Shown: piece by piece, positions 49,698-59,062 of the stretch
Position numbering within the stretch: the stretch's first letter is position 1
How the letters are laid out: each line of letters opens with the position of its first letter
Assembly: GCA_964446115.1 (NCBI GenBank)
Contig: CAYUNE010000027.1
Location: forward strand, 124,001-188,000
Reading direction: 5' to 3'
Length of the DNA stretch: 64,000 nucleotides
Source: CAYUNE01 sp964446115
GTDB lineage: Bacteria; Desulfobacterota; Desulfobulbia; Desulfobulbales; Desulfobulbaceae
Program-made: the position numbers and the translations under genes
The notes under the pieces: generated by a model
The model's input: only the letters and a program-made list of their open reading frames with translations
Database searches by the model: none
Told to the model about the DNA's origin: nothing

Positions 49698-52600
49698 TTA
49701 TCCTTCCAGGGCCTTGAAGCGTCCCTGCAGGAACTTCCAGGCCTTTTCCACATCCTTCTGGGATTGGGCCATGAGCTGATCGGCCATGTCCGGATTGGTC
49801 AGCTTGAGCATGCGGTAGCGGTTTTCGTTTAGGGCATACTCGGCAAAGGGGATGCTCGGCTCCTTGGAATCAATGATCAGCGGATTCTTGCCACCATCTT
49901 CCAGTTCCGGATTGTAGCGGTAAAGGGGCCAGTGGCCGCAGGCAACCGCCTTTTTCTGCTGCTCCAGACCGAAGGCCAGATTGAGGCCGTGGTTGATGCA
50001 GTGGGCATAGGCGATGATGATGGAAGGCCCGTTATAGGCTTCGGCCTCGTTCACCGCCTTGACGGTCTGTTGCGGATTGGCGCCCATGGCGACCCGGGCC
50101 ACGTAGACATTGCCGTAGGTGGAGAAGATCATGCCCATATCCTTTTTGGGCATTCTCTTGCCGCCGGCGGCGAACTGGGCAACCGCGGCCCGCGGGGTGG
50201 ATTTCGACATCTGGCCGCCGGTGTTGGAATAGACCTCGGTATCGAGAACCAATACGTTGACGTTTTCACCCGAGGCCAGGACATGGTCCAGGCCGCCGTA
50301 GCCGATATCATAGGCCCAGCCGTCACCACCGAAGATCCAGACCGATTTTTTCACCAGATAGTCGGCCACATGGTAGAGCCGCGTGGCAATGACATTGTCG
50401 CTGCCCTCCAGCCCGGCCTTGAGAGCGCCGACCCGTTCGCGTTGGGCCTCGATCTCGTCCTGGGTCTGCTGCGAGGCGCCGAGGAGTTCCTCTTTCACGG
50501 CTGCATCGATGAGGTTTTCGGCAACCGCGGCATCAAGCAGTTCAGCCGCCTGCTGGGCCAGCTTGTTGACCGTCTGCCGCATACCCAGACCATATTCGGC
50601 GTTGTCTTCGAACAGCGAGTTGGACCAGGCCGGACCGCGACCGTCTGCCCGCTGGGCATATGGAGTGGTCGGCAGGTTGCCGCCGTAAATGGAGGAGCAG
50701 CCGGTGGCGTTGGCGATGAGCATGCGGTCGCCGAAGAGCTGGGTCACCAGCTTGATATAGGGGGTTTCGCCGCAGCCGGCACAGGCGCCGGAGAACTCGA
50801 AGAGCGGCCGTTTCAGCTGACTGCCCTTGACGGTCTTGGGATTGAGCAGGTTGCTGTCCACCTCGGGCAGGGCCATGAAGACTTTCCAGTTGGCGGATTC
50901 GCGCTCGTGGACCTCCGGAGTGTTGGGAATCATGGTCAGAGCCGTCTGCTCGGTCTTGTTGCCGTCGGCATCCTTCTTGCGTGCCGGACAGGCGGTGGAG
51001 CAGAGGGTGCAGCCCACACAGTCATCGGTGGAAATCTGGATGGTGAACTTCCGTCCCTTGAACTCCTTGCCCGCCGCGTCAACGGTTTTGAAGCTGTCGG
51101 CGGCGCCTGCCTTTTCCAGATCCTCGGCAGAGACGACTTTCATCCGGATACATCCGTGGGGGCAGACCAGGGAACAGCGGCCGCATTGGATGCAGGTTTC
51201 CGGATCCCATTCGGGAACGGAAACGGCGATGTTGCGCTTTTCCCACTGGGTGGTGGCGGTGGGCCAGCGGCCATCCGCCGGAATCTGGGAGACCTTCAGT
51301 TCCTCGCCCTTGCCCTCGATCATCTTGGCGGTGACCTCCTTGACAAAGTCCGGGGCGTCATCGGGAACCACGGGGGGTACCTCATGGCCGGAAATCGTAT
51401 CCGGCACCCGGACTTCGACGATGTTGTCAACGGCGCCGTCAACGGCATCGTAATTCATCTGGACGATCTTTTCGCCCTTCTTGCCATAGGTCTTCTTGAT
51501 GGCGTCCTTGATGGCCCGGATGGCCTCCTCCTTGTCGAGGATACCGGAGATGAGGAAAAAGGCGGTCTGCATGATCATGTTGATGCGGGCGCCCAGACCA
51601 ATGGCCTGCCCCAGTTTGATGGCATCGATGATGTAGAATTTCGCCTTCTTGTCGATGAGCTGCCTCTGTACCCGTGACGGCAGCTGATCCCAGATTTCAT
51701 CCTTGCCGTAAGTGGTGGTGAGCAGGAAGGTGCCGCCCTCTTCAAGGTTGGAAAGCATGTCGTAGCGATCCAGGAACGAGAAGTTGTGGCAGGCGACAAA
51801 ACTCGCCTTGTTGATGAGATAGGGGGCAACCACCTGGTTTTCACCGAAACGCAGGTGGGAAACCGTCATGGAGCCGGACTTTTTGGAGTCATAGACAAAG
51901 TAGCCCTGGGCACTGTTGTCGGTTTCGGCGCCGATGATCTTGATGGTGTTCTTGTTGGCGCCCACGGTGCCGTCGGAGCCCAGACCGTAGAACATGGCCC
52001 GGTAGACGTCGTCGCCTTCGATGTTGAATGACTTGTCGTAATCGAGGCTGGAAAAGGTGACGTCGTCGTCGGGGCCGACGCAGAAGTCGTTTTTCGGGTT
52101 GTCTGCGGCCATGTTGTCGAAGACCGCCTTGACCATGGCCGGAGTGAATTCGGCGGAACCGAGACCGTAGCGACCGCCGAGGATAACCGGGGTGGCGAAG
52201 TCAGCGTTGGTGTCGGCGGCCTCGCCGATTGCCGCCCGCACATCCAGGTAGAGGGGCTGGCCCACGGCACCCGGCTCCTTGGTTCGGTCCAGTACGGTGA
52301 TGCGTTTGACCGAGGCGGGCAGGGCGGCCACCATGGCCTTGGTGTCAAAGGGTCTGAACAGCCGGACAATCACCAGGCCCACCTTGTTGCCGGCGGAGAT
52401 GAGGTGATCGACGGTGGCGGCGACGGTCTCGGCGCCGGAGGCCATGATGACGATGACATCCTCGGCATCCGGGGAACCGTGATAGTCAAAGAGGTGGTAG
52501 GTGCGGCCGGTGAGCTCGGCAAATTTGTCCATGGTCTCCTGGACAATGCCGGGGACGGCGTTGTAATACTTGTTCACCGTTTCCCGGCCGGTAAAGTAGA

Positions 52601-53270
52601 CATCCGGGTTCTGGGCCGTTCCGCTCATGGAGGGACGGTCAGGAGTCAGGGCGCGCTGCCGGTGGGCGATGATGAGATCCTCATCGATTATGGCCCGCAT
52701 ATCGTCCTCGCTGAGCTGCTCCATTTTCTGGATCTCGTGGGAAGTACGGAAGCCGTCGAAGAAGTGCATGAAGGGGATGCGCGATTTAAGGGATGCCTGG
52801 GTGGCGATGAGGGCGAAATCCTGTGCTTCCTGGACATTTTTGGAACAGAGCATGCCCCAGCCGGTCTGCCGGACCGCCATGACATCACCATGGTCACCGA
52901 AAATCGACAGTCCCTGGCAGGCCACCGAGCGGGCGGTGATATGGAAGACCGTGGGGGTCAGTTCACCGGCCAGTTTGTACATGTTGGGCATCATCAGAAA
53001 CAGGCCCTGGGAAGCGGTGAAGGTGGTGCAGAGCGCTCCGGTGGTCAGGGAGCCGTGCAGGGAGCCGGCCACACCGCCCTCGGACTGCATCTGCGAGATA
53101 ACGGGAACGGATCCCCAGATGTTTTTCTGCCCGGCATTGGCCTTGGCATCGGCCTCGGCCGCCATCGGCGACGAGGGCGTAATGGGGTAGATGGTGATGA
53201 CTTCACTCGTGGAATAGGCAACGTGGGTACATGCCTGGTTTCCGTCGATGGTGACCATTTTTCGCGACAT
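49698..53270 (-). CDS. Pyruvate:ferredoxin (flavodoxin) oxidoreductase, single chain
   Basis: The 1190 aa protein is the fused homodimeric PFOR. Order: domain I with YPITPSSPM (N-terminus), gamma domain, two [4Fe-4S] ferredoxin motifs CIQCGRCSLVCPHGC (about residue 693) and CVGCTLCSTACP (about 750), and the thiamine pyrophosphate domain with GDGWAYDIGYGG (about 980) and LDTEVYSNTGGQ. It oxidises pyruvate to acetyl-CoA and CO2 and reduces ferredoxin or flavodoxin. It is typical of anaerobes. It follows a CBS-ACT gene in one operon. Confidence 0.97.
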   Translation of the reverse strand: MSRKMVTIDGNQACTHVAYSTSEVITIYPITPSSPMAAEADAKANAGQKNIWGSVPVISQMQSEGGVAGSLHGSLTTGALCTTFTASQGLFLMMPNMYKLAGELTPTVFHITARSVACQGLSIFGDHGDVMAVRQTGWGMLCSKNVQEAQDFALIATQASLKSRIPFMHFFDGFRTSHEIQKMEQLSEDDMRAIIDEDLIIAHRQRALTPDRPSMSGTAQNPDVYFTGRETVNKYYNAVPGIVQETMDKFAELTGRTYHLFDYHGSPDAEDVIVIMASGAETVAATVDHLISAGNKVGLVIVRLFRPFDTKAMVAALPASVKRITVLDRTKEPGAVGQPLYLDVRAAIGEAADTNADFATPVILGGRYGLGSAEFTPAMVKAVFDNMAADNPKNDFCVGPDDDVTFSSLDYDKSFNIEGDDVYRAMFYGLGSDGTVGANKNTIKIIGAETDNSAQGYFVYDSKKSGSMTVSHLRFGENQVVAPYLINKASFVACHNFSFLDRYDMLSNLEEGGTFLLTTTYGKDEIWDQLPSRVQRQLIDKKAKFYIIDAIKLGQAIGLGARINMIMQTAFFLISGILDKEEAIRAIKDAIKKTYGKKGEKIVQMNYDAVDGAVDNIVEVRVPDTISGHEVPPVVPDDAPDFVKEVTAKMIEGKGEELKVSQIPADGRWPTATTQWEKRNIAVSVPEWDPETCIQCGRCSLVCPHGCIRMKVVSAEDLEKAGAADSFKTVDAAGKEFKGRKFTIQISTDDCVGCTLCSTACPARKKDADGNKTEQTALTMIPNTPEVHERESANWKVFMALPEVDSNLLNPKTVKGSQLKRPLFEFSGACAGCGETPYIKLVTQLFGDRMLIANATGCSSIYGGNLPTTPYAQRADGRGPAWSNSLFEDNAEYGLGMRQTVNKLAQQAAELLDAAVAENLIDAAVKEELLGASQQTQDEIEAQRERVGALKAGLEGSDNVIATRLYHVADYLVKKSVWIFGGDGWAYDIGYGGLDHVLASGENVNVLVLDTEVYSNTGGQMSKSTPRAAVAQFAAGGKRMPKKDMGMIFSTYGNVYVARVAMGANPQQTVKAVNEAEAYNGPSIIIAYAHCINHGLNLAFGLEQQKKAVACGHWPLYRYNPELEDGGKNPLIIDSKEPSIPFAEYALNENRYRMLKLTNPDMADQLMAQSQKDVEKAWKFLQGRFKALEG

Positions 53271-53339
53271 AGATTTTCTCCTTGGCTTACTTGATTGACG
53301 GTTGCCGGTACTGCGACCGGCGGAGTTGACATATTTTTT

Positions 53340-53368
53340 CCGGGAAGGCGCCCGGGGCGCTTTCCCGG
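53340..53368 (-). other. Strong hairpin between the CBS-ACT and PFOR genes
   Basis: CCGGGAAGGCGCC pairs with GGCGCTTTCCCGG with one bulged base, a 12-13 bp stem. There is no T-run, so it is not a classical terminator. It may set relative expression or be an RNA processing site in the operon. Confidence 0.5.
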
Positions 53369-53381
53369 ATTGGGGACGGGA

Positions 53382-54065
53382 TTATTTGATCGTCGGCATC
53401 TTGTCGAGCTCGTCCTTGCCGTGGTGGACGATGTTGTAATTTTCCAGCTCGGCGATATAGTTTTCGATGGCTTCGATCTGGGCGTCGTCGTGCAGAACCC
53501 GGATGGAGACTCGTTTCCGCCCGTGGGGGGCATCGTCGAACGAGGTGAGGATGGAGAGGACCTGGGCCTCGTGCTGGCGGAACATGTCGATGATGCGGGT
53601 GACGGATCCGGGGGCGTCCGGCATGTCGATGATGTACTGGTGCGAGCCGTCGCGGATGCCGGCGGCGTGGATAAAGCCGCGGAGGATATCCGTTTCGCTG
53701 AGCAGGCCCACGAGGTTGCCGTCTTCATCGAGGATGGTGAGGCCGGAGATTCGCTTGTCGAGCATGACCAGCGCCGCCTTGGCCAGGGTGTCGGTGTCAT
53801 ACAGGCTGATGGGATTGGGGGTCATCACCTCCTTGACCTTCATCTCGGAGAGGAGGTAGTACATTTCGTGCAGGTCCAGATCGGTGGTCGAGGAGGGCGA
53901 GGCCTCCTTGAGATCGCGGTCGGTGATTATTCCGGCAAGTTTGCCGTGGGACAACACGGGCAACCTGCGGATCTTGTTATCCTTCATGGTGCGGGTTGCC
54001 CGCATGACCGAGGTGTTGGCATCCACTGTCAGCATTGCTGTTGTCATCCAGTCTTTAATGAGCAT
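53382..54065 (-). CDS. CBS-pair plus ACT domain protein
   Basis: The 227 aa protein has two CBS motifs (residues 1-55: IKDWMTTAMLTVDANTSVMRAT, GIITDRDLKEA; about 75-130: VKEVMTPNPISLYDTDTL, GLLSETDIL). An ACT domain (about 140-215, QYIIDMPDAPGSVTRIIDMF) follows. Such proteins bind adenosine nucleotides through CBS and small metabolites through ACT. It is upstream of PFOR in the same direction (111 nt gap) and may sense energy state for it. Confidence 0.9.
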   Translation of the reverse strand: MLIKDWMTTAMLTVDANTSVMRATRTMKDNKIRRLPVLSHGKLAGIITDRDLKEASPSSTTDLDLHEMYYLLSEMKVKEVMTPNPISLYDTDTLAKAALVMLDKRISGLTILDEDGNLVGLLSETDILRGFIHAAGIRDGSHQYIIDMPDAPGSVTRIIDMFRQHEAQVLSILTSFDDAPHGRKRVSIRVLHDDAQIEAIENYIAELENYNIVHHGKDELDKMPTIK

Positions 54066-54347
54066 GGGAATCTCCTGTATGTGTAAGGGCGACGCATGAA
54101 TAGACGGGGCTGTCGGCTCATGATCCCCCGCCCGGACAATCCGTCAAAAAGAACTTGACTCCGGGCCATAAGTTTCATTAATCAACAGCCGTATCAAGAG
54201 CCTGAAAATGAGCTGTTGCATAGCTCGGTAATCTCACATAATAGAATATTTAAGCCTTGTTCGCAAGATGAAAGCGCCCTCTTTTGCGCATACGCCCCTC
54301 TTTTCACGGCAGTTGCAGGAGCGGTGGAGCCGGCGCTGCCGCCGTGA
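54066..54347. other. Divergent intergenic region with the CBS-ACT promoter
   Basis: Besides the promoter at 54238-54266, no gene is seen. The transcript would have an approximately 165-nt leader before the CBS-ACT start, long enough for a leader regulator, but no known riboswitch is recognised. Confidence 0.5.
54238..54266 (-). promoter_or_regulatory. Predicted sigma-70 promoter of the CBS-ACT/PFOR operon
   Basis: On the minus strand TTGCGA (54266-54261) and TATTAT (54243-54238) are 17 nt apart in an AT-rich stretch. Confidence 0.6.
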
Positions 54348-54410
54348 ACTAAGCGCTTGCAGCCGGGAGATACATTACACCACCGGGTTGCGGGCCCTGT
54401 AAATGGTTAT
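54348..54410 (+). repeat. 63-nt intergenic element, copy G (AAGCGCTT-type subfamily)
   Basis: It starts ACTAAGCGCTTGCAGCC, as in copy F, and ends CCCTGTAAATGGTTAT like the main family. It ends 21 nt before the pabBC ATG. Confidence 0.65.
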
Positions 54411-54431
54411 CCGTGAATCCTTCAGCCGGAG

Positions 54432-56339
54432 ATGACATTGTTTACCAACCAACAGTTGCAGGCCTTTCTCTTGCGTCTTACCGCAAAAGATGACTTTGTT
54501 TTTCTGGATTGCGGCCGGCCCGGTCCCGGTGCCGGAGACTCCCGGCTGTTTCTTTCGCCGGTGGCGCGTCTGAGTTGTGATGGCCGCGATGATGCCGCCG
54601 GATTCCTGCGGCAGGCCGAGGAGTTTCTGGCCCGGGGATATTACCTGGCGGGATGGATTGCCTATGAGTTCGGCTACCTGCTGGAACCGAGCTTGCGCCG
54701 CCTGCTTCATCGCGCACCGTCGTCTTCCACTCCCCTGGCCCGGCTGGGAGTTTATACCCGGTCGCTGGATCCACACTCGTTTTTGTCCGCCCGGCCGGGA
54801 GAAGATGAGGGGGAGGCCTCCGAAATCCCTGCTGAAAACGGCTTTCTGGCCCATGTCCGCACCAACGTGGAGCGGGATGATTACCTCCGGGCCATCAGGC
54901 GGATCAGGGAGTATATCGTTTGCGGCGATACCTACCAGGTCAACTTTACCATCAAGCTGAAGTTCAAGCTCCTCTGTTCCCTCACCGCTCTGTACCGGGC
55001 GCTGCGTTTCAACCAGAGCGTCTCCTACGGGGCATGGATTCGCGAAGGGGGGAGGGACATCATGAGCTTTTCGCCGGAGCTTTTTTTCGAGTACGACAGC
55101 GGCGGGATCCGGGTGCGGCCCATGAAGGGGACGCTGCGCCGGGGACGCACCACGGCCGAGGATGAAGAACTGCGGCAGCTGCTTGGCAGCGATGTCAAGA
55201 ATCGGGCGGAAAACGTCATGATCGTCGACCTGCTGCGCAACGACCTGGGGCGCCTGCTCCATGATACGGGCGGCGGCCGGGTACAGGTCGATTCCCTCTT
55301 TGACGTGGAAACCTACGAGACCCTGCTGCAGATGACCTCCACCATTTCCGCTTATCCCAAAACCGGTCGCCGCCTGGGATTTCGCGAGGTGATGCGGGCG
55401 CTGTTTCCCTGCGGCTCGGTCACCGGCGCGCCCAAGATCCGCACCATGGAGATCATCGGCGAGCTGGAAAGGGAACCGCGCGGTGTCTATACCGGTGCGA
55501 TCGGCTTTGTCCACGCCGAACGGGCCATGTTCAACGTCCCCATTCGCACCCTGGTACTGGAAAACGGTCACGGCGAGATGGGGATCGGCTCCGGCATCGT
55601 CTTTGACTCCGATCCGGAGGCGGAATGGCGGGAATGTCTGCTCAAGGGAGACTTTCTCACGCGGCCCCGACCCGACTTTCAGCTCATCGAAACCCTGCTC
55701 TGGCAGCCGCAATCGGGATACCTGCTGTTGGATCTACACCTCCGCAGGCTGCAGGATTCGGCTGGATATTTCCTCTTCTCCTGCGACCCGGAGCGGTTGC
55801 GCCGTTGTCTGGCGGCCGCAGCCGATGAATGTGCGGCGCAAAAGGGAGCCCGGCGGGTACGGCTGCTGCTGTATGCCGATGGTGAAATCAGCATTACCAC
55901 GGCTGCCTGCGATTCCCTGCCGCTGACGGATCCTGCGGCGCCGGTGGTCTGTGAGCCGCTGCCGCGGGCCGTTTTTTCGGAAAAAAAGGTTGATTCATCC
56001 TCGCCCTATCTCTTCCACAAGACCACCCGCAGGGAAATCTACGATCGTGAACGGCAACGGATTGTGGAGCTTGGTTTCCATGAGGCCTTTTTTGTCAACG
56101 AACGGGACGAGGTGACCGAGGGCACAATTTCCAATATCGTCATCAGAAAAAACAACACCTGGCTGACTCCGCCCCGATCCTGCGGCCTCCTGGACGGTGT
56201 TTTACGGCGATACCTCCTGGAGCGGTCGGCTGTCCCCCTGCGGGAAAAAATCCTCACCCGTGCCGAAGTCGCCTCCGCCGATGAAATCTATGCCGTCAAC
56301 TCGGTTCGCGGCATGCTCCGGGTAGAGCTGGCAACATGA
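54432..56339 (+). CDS. PabB-PabC fusion: aminodeoxychorismate synthase component I and lyase
   Basis: In the 635 aa protein, residues 1-410 are a PabB/TrpE-type chorismate-binding domain with GDTYQVNFTIKL, PMKGTLRRGRT, NVMIVDLLRNDLG, GSVTGAPKIRTME and IGSGIVFDSDPEAEW. Residues 415-635 are an aminodeoxychorismate lyase domain (class IV PLP enzyme) with HKTTRREIYDRER carrying the PLP lysine, FFVNERDEVTEGTISNI and GLLDGVLRRYLLE. It makes p-aminobenzoate for folate, with an amidotransferase (PabA) needed from elsewhere. The ATG has no spaced ribosome site. The stop precedes the convergent oleD gene by 47 nt. Confidence 0.93.
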   Translation: MTLFTNQQLQAFLLRLTAKDDFVFLDCGRPGPGAGDSRLFLSPVARLSCDGRDDAAGFLRQAEEFLARGYYLAGWIAYEFGYLLEPSLRRLLHRAPSSSTPLARLGVYTRSLDPHSFLSARPGEDEGEASEIPAENGFLAHVRTNVERDDYLRAIRRIREYIVCGDTYQVNFTIKLKFKLLCSLTALYRALRFNQSVSYGAWIREGGRDIMSFSPELFFEYDSGGIRVRPMKGTLRRGRTTAEDEELRQLLGSDVKNRAENVMIVDLLRNDLGRLLHDTGGGRVQVDSLFDVETYETLLQMTSTISAYPKTGRRLGFREVMRALFPCGSVTGAPKIRTMEIIGELEREPRGVYTGAIGFVHAERAMFNVPIRTLVLENGHGEMGIGSGIVFDSDPEAEWRECLLKGDFLTRPRPDFQLIETLLWQPQSGYLLLDLHLRRLQDSAGYFLFSCDPERLRRCLAAAADECAAQKGARRVRLLLYADGEISITTAACDSLPLTDPAAPVVCEPLPRAVFSEKKVDSSSPYLFHKTTRREIYDRERQRIVELGFHEAFFVNERDEVTEGTISNIVIRKNNTWLTPPRSCGLLDGVLRRYLLERSAVPLREKILTRAEVASADEIYAVNSVRGMLRVELAT

Positions 56340-56386
56340 CGCCGGCCCTGGATCGCTATTGATTTACCCGTGGTTACAGTGACATT

Positions 56387-57397
56387 CTACTCACCACGGC
56401 GAGTTGTGGTGCTGGTCAGGCCGGCTATCAACCGATCAAGGCCCTCGGCGGTGGAGACCTGTTCCCGGTAGCCCAGGAGGGTTGCCGCCGCTGTCTTGTC
56501 GAACCAGTGGGAGAGGGCGAGTTGTTCGGCCAGGAATCTGGTCATGGCCGGTTCCGACCGCAGTCGCAGCAGGGAATAGGTTATCTCCAGCAGGCGACCC
56601 AGCCGTCGGGCCCGGGCCAGGGAGATCTTTCCGGTGACGGCGGGAATATCCAGGCGGGCGAACAGGTCGTTGATCCAGGGCCAGAGGGCCACGGGTTCCT
56701 GCTGGCCGATGAAAAAGGCCCGGCCGGCAGCGGTTGCCGTGCTGTGAAGATTACGGGCGGCGCACAGATGAGCAAAGACGACGTTGTCGATGTAGGCGAT
56801 ATCCACCATGTTGGTCCCGTTGCCGACGATTCTCAGGCGGTTCCGGGAGCCGCGTTGCAGAAGCCGCGGTATCAGGTTGGTATCGCCGGGTCCCCAGACC
56901 AGGTGGGGACGGATGGCAACGGTGCGCAGGTGCTCGTTGTTTGCGGCCAGAACCCGTTGTTCGGCCCGGATCTTGGTTGCCGCATAGTGACAGAGCGGCC
57001 TGACGGCATAGGGAGTCGACTCGTCAACGCCCTGGAGATCGCGGCCGTCAAAGACCACCGACGGGGTCGAGGTGTACACCAGCACCGCGATTCCGTGGCG
57101 GCGGCAGGCGTCGATGACGTTGTCGGTCCCGGCAACGTTGACGGCCTCATATTCCCGCAACGGCCCCCAGATGCCTGCCTTGGCAGCCACGTGAAATACG
57201 GTGTCGCAGCGGCTTGCAGCCGCTGCCACGGTTTCCCTCTCACGGATATCCCCCCGGATGCATTCGGCGCCCGCCGCTGTTGCCGCGGGATAATGATTAC
57301 GCCCCAGCACCCGCACCCCGATCCCTTGTTCCGTCAGCTTGCGTACCAGGGCCAGGCCGATGAAGCCGCCGCCGCCGGTGACCAGTACTCTTTTCAT
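56387..57397 (-). CDS. oleD: OleD: 2-alkyl-3-ketoalkanoate reductase (SDR)
   Basis: The 336 aa protein is an extended short-chain reductase: GGGGFIG cofactor loop (residues 8-14), and the YxxxK pair Tyr138-Lys142 in CHYAATK. The C-terminal half resembles 3beta-HSD/OleD proteins. OleD reduces the beta-ketoacid made by OleA to a beta-hydroxy acid with NADPH. Its identity rests on being the last gene in an unbroken oleA-oleB-oleC-oleD order; it starts 24 nt after oleC behind a GGAGG-type site. Confidence 0.88.
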   Translation of the reverse strand: MKRVLVTGGGGFIGLALVRKLTEQGIGVRVLGRNHYPAATAAGAECIRGDIRERETVAAAASRCDTVFHVAAKAGIWGPLREYEAVNVAGTDNVIDACRRHGIAVLVYTSTPSVVFDGRDLQGVDESTPYAVRPLCHYAATKIRAEQRVLAANNEHLRTVAIRPHLVWGPGDTNLIPRLLQRGSRNRLRIVGNGTNMVDIAYIDNVVFAHLCAARNLHSTATAAGRAFFIGQQEPVALWPWINDLFARLDIPAVTGKISLARARRLGRLLEITYSLLRLRSEPAMTRFLAEQLALSHWFDKTAAATLLGYREQVSTAEGLDRLIAGLTSTTTRRGE

Positions 57398-57421
57398 GGT
57401 ACCTCCATGAAGGGGTGTCTA

Positions 57422-59062
57422 TCAGAGACCATCGCGTCCCAGACAGCCTCGGGCCGCTGTCTCCCGGGCGGCCCATTCAGCTAGTTTTTCCCTAAATATC
57501 TTGGCATTATGCCTGATATCAACGGGAAAAGAGGGATGAATGAGAAAGATTTCTATTTTCCTGGTATGGGGAAAAGAGCGGGCCAGGCGGCGGAGGCGGG
57601 CGAACAGCTCACCTCTGTCCACGTTTTCTTCCACCGGTTCGATGATGAGTACCGGTTTCCGGGCCGCGGCCTTGCCGACCCCCACCAGGGCGGAGCGTTT
57701 TACCGCAGGGTCGCGGTTGAAGATCGCCTCGCAGCAGATGGTGTCCATGGGGCCGTCATCGGTGAGCACCCGGTGGGCTTTGCGGCCGCAGAACCAGAGC
57801 CGTCCCCTGGAATCCAGATAGCCCATGTCTCCCATTCGGTGGCGGATTTCCGCACCATCCCGGATTTTGGCCGCCCGGGTTTCCTCCGGCTTGTTGTCAT
57901 AACCCGGGGTCACCACCGGACCCTTGACGACGATCTCGCCGATTTCGCCCGGGGGCAGTACTTCCGCTTGGCTCCAGTCATCAATGGGACCATCCTGAGA
58001 AGCGATGATACTCACCTCCATGCCCGGCAACGGCCGGCCCACGCAGGTTCCCCTGCCCTCGCGGGTCAGCGGCCAGGTCTCCCCGACAATCTCCCTGCCG
58101 GTGATCGAGGTTACCGGCAGGCTTTCGGTGGCACCGTAGGGGGTGTGGATTTCCGCCTGGGGAGCGAGGATTTCCTCCACCCGGCGCACCAGGTCCCCGG
58201 GAACCGGGGCCCCGGCCATGAGGATCTTTTTCAGGGGCAGTTGCAGGGACTGACTGCGACAGTAGTCGGCCACCACGTTCCAGATGGCGGGCGAGCCAAA
58301 GGAATAGGTGACTCCATGGTCGAGGATGGAGCGGACGAATTTTTTCGGGTCGACCCGGGCCGGACGGGTGGGATCCATGTCCGGAATAACGGCGCAGGCT
58401 CCCAGGGCCGTGGAAAAGAGGGCAAAGAGCGGGAATCCGGGCTGGTCCACCTCTCCGGGACCGATGCCGAAGTAGTCGCGGATGAGGTGCAGCTGGCTGT
58501 GGAAAGTGCCGTGCTGATAGCACACTCCCTTGGGCGGGCCGGTGGAGCCGGTGGTGAAGATGATGGCGGCACTTTCTTCCCGTTTTGCCGGAATGGGGGT
58601 GAAGTGGTGGGAATGATCCCGGCTGAGGCGCTCCAGGTTTTTTCCGGGACCGGCTCCCACCCGGATCCTGGTGCGCACGGTGGCAAAGGGACGCCGGAAG
58701 AAAAGGGAGAGCAGCTGCACCTGGGAAACCGCGATCAGCACCCGCGGCTTCACCGAACCGATACAGCGCAGCAAATTGGTAAAACCCATGCCCGGATCGA
58801 TGAGGATGACCACGGCGCCCAGCTGAAACAAGGCAAAACTCAGGGCGATGAACTCCATGGAAGGCCGTACCATGAGCATGACCCTCACGCCCGGTCGCAC
58901 GCCCCGGGCCTTGAGGGCGTTGGCGTAGCGGTTGCACCTCTTGAGCAGTTCCGTAAAGCTCCAGTGACGGTAGACTCCGTTTTTCCCCGTGATCAGGGCT
59001 GTCCGGTGCGGCTGTGCCGCAGCCTGTTCGTGGAGAGCTCCGGCAATATTGAAATCAGTCAT
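57422..59062 (-). CDS. oleC: OleC: beta-lactone synthetase (AMP-ligase family)
   Basis: The 546 aa adenylate-forming enzyme has the P-loop IIFTTGSTGPPKG, YGATESLPV, and MGDMGYLDSRGRLWFCGRKAHR. It ends HNAKIFREKLAEWA, in place of the usual catalytic lysine region of CoA ligases. OleC activates beta-hydroxy acids and closes them to beta-lactones. ATG 59062 overlaps the oleB stop by 8 nt; the longer frame is shadow. oleB and oleC are separate genes here, although they are fused in some bacteria. Confidence 0.9.
   Translation of the reverse strand: MTDFNIAGALHEQAAAQPHRTALITGKNGVYRHWSFTELLKRCNRYANALKARGVRPGVRVMLMVRPSMEFIALSFALFQLGAVVILIDPGMGFTNLLRCIGSVKPRVLIAVSQVQLLSLFFRRPFATVRTRIRVGAGPGKNLERLSRDHSHHFTPIPAKREESAAIIFTTGSTGPPKGVCYQHGTFHSQLHLIRDYFGIGPGEVDQPGFPLFALFSTALGACAVIPDMDPTRPARVDPKKFVRSILDHGVTYSFGSPAIWNVVADYCRSQSLQLPLKKILMAGAPVPGDLVRRVEEILAPQAEIHTPYGATESLPVTSITGREIVGETWPLTREGRGTCVGRPLPGMEVSIIASQDGPIDDWSQAEVLPPGEIGEIVVKGPVVTPGYDNKPEETRAAKIRDGAEIRHRMGDMGYLDSRGRLWFCGRKAHRVLTDDGPMDTICCEAIFNRDPAVKRSALVGVGKAAARKPVLIIEPVEENVDRGELFARLRRLARSFPHTRKIEIFLIHPSFPVDIRHNAKIFREKLAEWAARETAARGCLGRDGL

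Noticed and set aside
49932..51677. 581-codon plus-strand frame opposite PFOR, and similar ones at 57509-59203, 43393-44607 and 33273-34400
   Set aside because: All are antisense to well-supported genes and lack ribosome sites or recognisable motifs.
54066..54347. Riboswitch in the long leader of the CBS-ACT gene
   Set aside because: No conserved riboswitch core (T-box, THF, glycine, cobalamin or similar) could be recognised by eye.
1787..54410. CRISPR array as an explanation for the repeats
   Set aside because: Copies are far apart, single, imperfect and each in a different intergenic gap; no regular spacers and no cas genes.
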